A stretch of DNA of 64,000 bases, taken from the NCBI RefSeq assembly GCF_026000115.1, contig NZ_AP026867.1, positions 527,501-591,500 on the forward strand, written 5' to 3'. Below the pieces are notes generated by a model, which saw only the letters and a program-made list of their open reading frames with translations, was not told where the DNA came from and made no database searches. The stretch comes from Aureispira anguillae (GTDB taxonomy: Bacteria > Bacteroidota > Bacteroidia > Chitinophagales > Saprospiraceae). A program made the translations under genes and the position numbers. This document shows positions 62,683 to 64,000 of the stretch, in pieces (position 1 is the first letter of the stretch; the number at the start of each line of letters is the position of its first letter).

Positions 62683-63111
62683 AAAATTAATTCAAGTTTC
62701 CATTTGTCATTCTATTCAACAACAACCTGATTACTTTGTGATTATTATGCAATTGGAATGAATCATAACTCAAGAATCACTATTGGATAATTGCTTTCAA
62801 AATTGCACAATATTTAATAGTGCAAATATAGAAATTTATTTGGATTCTTTGTCTATTGTTCCAAAGGTGGTAAGGATATATATGGTAGGAGTAAAAAAGG
62901 AAGGGCAAATCATAAAATATACACTAAAAAGTTTTCACGAACTCAAAGGCTCAGCAAACTAACGAGCAGCTTAGTGAATGAACATAGTGAACCGAGCCCT
63001 GCGAGCTCATAAGCACTAGTGCACTAGTTAACCTAGCACCGCAGGAAAGGCTAAGCCCACTAAGAGTGAAGCCCGCATTAATAACAAAACTAATTAGTTT
63101 AGAGTAAGGTC
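62683..63111. other. Intergenic region, 429 bp, with interspersed repeat
   Basis: It holds a weak 6-bp hairpin (TTGCAC/GTGCAA, 62803-62825) and the second copy of the GC-richer interspersed repeat (62955-63084). No protein is plausibly encoded here; short ORFs across it follow the repeat. Confidence 0.5.
62955..63084. repeat. Interspersed GC-richer repeat, copy 2
   Basis: The left end (62955-62997, CAAACTAACGAGCAGCTTAG...) matches 35316-35360, and the right end (63066-63084, GTGAAGCCCGCATTAATAA) matches 35396-35418. The middle contains the perfect 12-bp or longer palindrome CACTAGTGCACTAGT and GCGAGCTC. It lies just after the stop of the 63112 gene (minus). Confidence 0.6.
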
Positions 63112-64000
63112 TTAATAGTTGCTTTGTGCAGAGGGAATCTGAACTTCTTGCAATAAAGTTTCTCCTATTGATTTCAACCAAGGTTGGTTAATTGTATTGG
63201 CTCCTGTTTTTTCTACATCGCTAATCCATTTGGTAATTTCTTTCCTAGCCTCTTCTTTATCAAAGTTAAATGTGATTCGTTTGGTGAGGTAAGTGTATAA
63301 ACGTTTTAGGAGTTTGAGGAAATTAAAGTTTCTAAGTTTCTTTTGCTCTGAATAAGCCTCTTTTCGTTGTATGAAACGATGGTGTTTTTCTAGGTAACTA
63401 GGAATATCACCCAATTCAATTTTATCTTTGATAAATGCTTGAAAGAGGGTTTTGATTTCTATAATATTGCGTTGAACAATAAAATGAAGACGATGAGCTT
63501 TGTTGGGAAGCTCTTGATTAGAGAATGCCTTAAGTACTGCTTCCCATTTTTCATGAAGAAAGAAGTTATAACTACGAGACAACATAGAAACGAAAGGATG
63601 ATAGCCTTCTGGGATGTATTGTTCGTAATCCGAATCGATTGTCTCTAAAAGAACAGAATCTTTGAAGTCAAATGCCAAGAAAAGCATATTGATGAAATCT
63701 TCAAAATAGATAGAGCCATCATCTTGAACCAACCACAAATTAGTAAAACCAATTTTGTAGACTTGGTAAATATCATAACTAGAAAGGTTGCACTCCTTGA
63801 GTGGGATATAGTAACCAATGATGCCCATTAAAAAATTAAAGATACGCTCTTTATCCTCTTTGGGAATCGTTGGAGAATGATTTGTTATTAATGTTAATAC
63901 CTCTTGAAGATCCTCATGTTGAAAAGGAGCCAATGCAAATTGGTACACACGAGAATAGATACTCAATATATGACTATTATCATTATGAGTATACTGTGTT
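63112..64000 (-). CDS. Protein of unknown function, 5' end outside the window
   Basis: The frame is open from the window edge to the stop at 63112 (296 codons seen). The only start near the edge is a TTG at 63966, and no ATG lies upstream within the window, so the gene probably begins beyond 64000. The product is helical and without membrane segments or signal in the visible part: FALAPFQHEDLQEVLTLITN, YIPEGYHPFVSMLSRSYNF and LKLLKRLYTYLTKRITFNFD. An aromatic-rich part GFTNLWLVQDDGSIYFEDFI lies near the middle. I do not recognise a family. The interspersed repeat copy lies just after its stop. Confidence 0.65.
   Translation of the reverse strand, partial: TQYTHNDNSHILSIYSRVYQFALAPFQHEDLQEVLTLITNHSPTIPKEDKERIFNFLMGIIGYYIPLKECNLSSYDIYQVYKIGFTNLWLVQDDGSIYFEDFINMLFLAFDFKDSVLLETIDSDYEQYIPEGYHPFVSMLSRSYNFFLHEKWEAVLKAFSNQELPNKAHRLHFIVQRNIIEIKTLFQAFIKDKIELGDIPSYLEKHHRFIQRKEAYSEQKKLRNFNFLKLLKRLYTYLTKRITFNFDKEEARKEITKWISDVEKTGANTINQPWLKSIGETLLQEVQIPSAQSNY

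Noticed and set aside
62951-63181. 76-aa minus-strand ORF over the repeat at 62955
   Set aside because: It combines repeat sequence with another frame of the 63112 gene; composition is not that of a protein.
1-64000. CRISPR arrays, rRNA operon, prophage, IS transposase genes
   Set aside because: No evenly spaced identical repeats, rRNA sequence, phage structural genes or transposase ORFs were found.

Overview
This 64 kb window is an ordinary-looking piece of chromosome from an AT-rich member of the Bacteroidota. The evidence is a PhoD-type phosphatase with a type IX secretion C-terminal sorting domain, an Oar-like TonB-dependent receptor with a carboxypeptidase-regulatory N-terminal domain, a PorG-like DUF6089 barrel, a LytS/LytTR pair with TPR repeats, and a tRNA promoter of the TTTG / TAnnTTTG type. 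The arsenite methyltransferase of the arsenosugar type, 4-hydroxyproline epimerase and phenylacetate genes suggest a marine heterotroph, possibly of the Saprospiria (Aureispira-like). That placement is inference from gene flavour, not from an alignment. No phage, plasmid, IS transposase, CRISPR array or rRNA operon was seen.

Layout. 1-420: 5' end of trigger factor (tig) and tRNA-Leu(UAG). 421-4809: a secreted NlpC/P60 peptidase, then a two-gene minus-strand unit. This unit has a 755-aa secreted protein whose Ser/Thr-rich C-terminal third looks like an aerolysin-type pore-forming module, and a lysine-rich coiled-coil protein. 5441-11292: MFS exporter, hemB, surE, a lipoprotein and a GNAT acetyltransferase. 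11580-15903: a large TonB-dependent receptor and arsM. 16611-24168: PorG-like barrel, sphingomyelinase-like hydrolase, DUF642-like protein, PhoD phosphatase, CAP protein, OmpA-family protein. 24217-28637: TMTC-like TPR membrane protein, cdd, saccharopine dehydrogenase-family protein. 28853-35217: loose phenylacetate/beta-oxidation cluster (thiolase, PaaZ, enoyl-CoA hydratase) with an acyltransferase-3. 35556-40525: secreted protein, LytS-like sensor kinase, LytTR regulator, duplicated SnoaL-like protein. 40943-44797: three paralogous DUF4412-like secreted proteins with a methyltransferase and a SnoaL-like protein between them. 47225-49534: tdh-kbl threonine catabolism. 51542-56804: SulP transporter, then 4-hydroxyproline epimerase followed by Xaa-Pro aminopeptidase. 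58050-64000: a YegI-like membrane kinase with long coiled coils, a GT-C-like membrane protein, and an unknown protein that runs off the window.

The genes fall into small functional pairs rather than long operons. Tdh and Kbl convert threonine to glycine plus acetyl-CoA. The hydroxyproline epimerase and Xaa-Pro aminopeptidase fit breakdown of proline/hydroxyproline-rich (collagen-like) peptides. PaaJ/PcaF-type thiolase and PaaZ act on ring-opened phenylacetyl-CoA products, but the ring epoxidase genes are not in this window.

Non-coding DNA is the least explained part. Most convergent gene junctions carry long near-perfect palindromes that should act as bidirectional terminators. Several intergenic spaces hold diverged short interspersed repeats: a 161-bp MITE-like element with 16-bp terminal inverted repeats at 22209-22369, a GC-richer 100-130 bp family at 35316-35418 and 62955-63084, and two shorter families.
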